Of a stretch of 32,042 nucleotides of DNA, positions 31,754-32,042 are shown piece after piece. Numbering within the stretch: the stretch's first letter is position 1; each line of letters opens with the position of its first letter. Under the pieces are notes generated by a model, which saw nothing but the letters and a program-made list of their open reading frames with translations, did not search any database and was not told the DNA's origin. Both the position numbers and the translations under genes were made by a program. Where the stretch lies: contig JAPKYR010000216.1 in NCBI GenBank assembly GCA_026394215.1, positions 1-32,042 on the forward strand, in the 5' to 3' direction. The stretch comes from a bacterium. GTDB taxonomy: Bacteria; JAJVIF01; JAPKYR01.

Positions 31754-32042
31754 ATGGAAACAACCAGTACTATTTCATTCCTTGGCGCATTCACAGCCGG
31801 ATTCCTGAGCTTTCTGACCCCATGTGTGCTGCCACTGGTTCCCGTCTACCTTTCCATACTTTCAGGAACATCGTTCAACCAGATGCTCGGCAAGGACAAA
31901 TTAACGCCTGAAGAAACCCGTGCGATACATAAAAGAGTTCTTTCGAACGCGATCATGTTCATCCTCGGTTTTTCACTCGTTTTCATTGCCCTCGGACTTG
32001 TCTCGGGCCAAATCGGTAAATTGCTCACTCAGTGGGGATTCA
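31754..32042 (+). CDS. ccdA: Cytochrome c biogenesis protein CcdA (DsbD-like), 5' part
   Basis: Ninety-six codons are seen before the window ends. ATG 31754 has AGGAG 5 nt upstream. The first helix carries the family signature: FLGAFTAGFLSFLTPCVLPLVPVYLSILSG, where the Cys of TPCVLP is one of the two membrane-embedded redox cysteines. A polar loop (~44-66) and a second helix (AIMFILGFSLVFIALGLVSG) follow. CcdA passes electrons from cytoplasmic thioredoxin across the inner membrane to reduce periplasmic thiols, for cytochrome c maturation or protein repair. The second Cys and the remaining helices lie outside the window. Confidence 0.93.
   Translation, partial: METTSTISFLGAFTAGFLSFLTPCVLPLVPVYLSILSGTSFNQMLGKDKLTPEETRAIHKRVLSNAIMFILGFSLVFIALGLVSGQIGKLLTQWGF

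Overview
The window looks like a chromosomal segment of an uncultured, diderm (Gram-negative-type) bacterium of moderate GC. Three proteins carry lipoprotein signals, there is an HtrA/DegS-type envelope protease, a CcdA-type thiol-disulfide membrane protein and a complete Wzx/Wzy/Wzz-style polysaccharide locus. I see no rRNA, tRNA, CRISPR array or transposase. I cannot name the phylum from sequence alone.

Layout. (1) 1-5343, minus strand: a 5'-partial view of an alpha/beta-hydrolase lipoprotein, an exported SpoIVB-type (S55) peptidase-domain protein, a repeat-rich 424-nt gap and an EF-G2-type translational GTPase. (2) 5344-6649: an AT-rich orphan gene beside a long inverted-repeat element (REPIN-like). 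(3) 6650-8718, minus strand: a tandem universal stress protein coupled by ATGA overlap to a Wzz-like coiled-coil membrane protein. (4) 9043-9843, plus strand: an Mrp/NBP35-type Fe-S carrier ATPase interrupted by an in-frame amber codon. (5) 9904-22697, minus strand: one long head-to-tail block with a near-consensus promoter at 22741-22769. Its order is Wzz, O-antigen-ligase/polymerase-like protein, Wzx flippase, alkaline-phosphatase-superfamily hydrolase, GT2 and GT4 glycosyltransferases, a membrane-anchored glycoside-hydrolase-like protein split by a frameshift, and argS. (6) 22978-26648, plus strand: an FN3-repeat lipoprotein, a polytopic membrane protein expressed from a promoter abutting its start codon, and leucyl aminopeptidase. 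(7) 26672-27051: a tandem hairpin array. (8) 27168-31394, minus strand: a ZU5-like/PKD lipoprotein, a three-gene set (two uncharacterised genes and a SwrB/DUF6115-like coiled-coil protein) and an HtrA protease. (9) 31754 to the end, plus strand: the start of ccdA.

The most unusual content is non-coding. The array at 26672-27051 has ten direct 35-bp units plus one inverted unit, each with a 20-nt hairpin containing a tandem G.A/A.G step and a GNNA loop. The inverted copy carries a compensatory base-pair change. A single longer hairpin at 8857-8920 shares the same core. A second family consists of six hairpins with unrelated stems but always the same 3-nt GGA loop and a 3' ACAC flank (2980-3248 and 9846-9894). 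Several genes without a U-tract terminator end right at one of these palindromes: fusA, usp, mrp, argS and pepA. This suggests that they act as 3' ends, although they could equally be mobile repeats that accumulate there.

Genes that look damaged or mosaic are mrp (TGG to TAG), the glycoside-hydrolase-like gene (a one-base homopolymer indel would fuse its two reading frames) and argS (about 120 extra residues encoded by locally AT-rich DNA). Assembly error is a live alternative for the first two.
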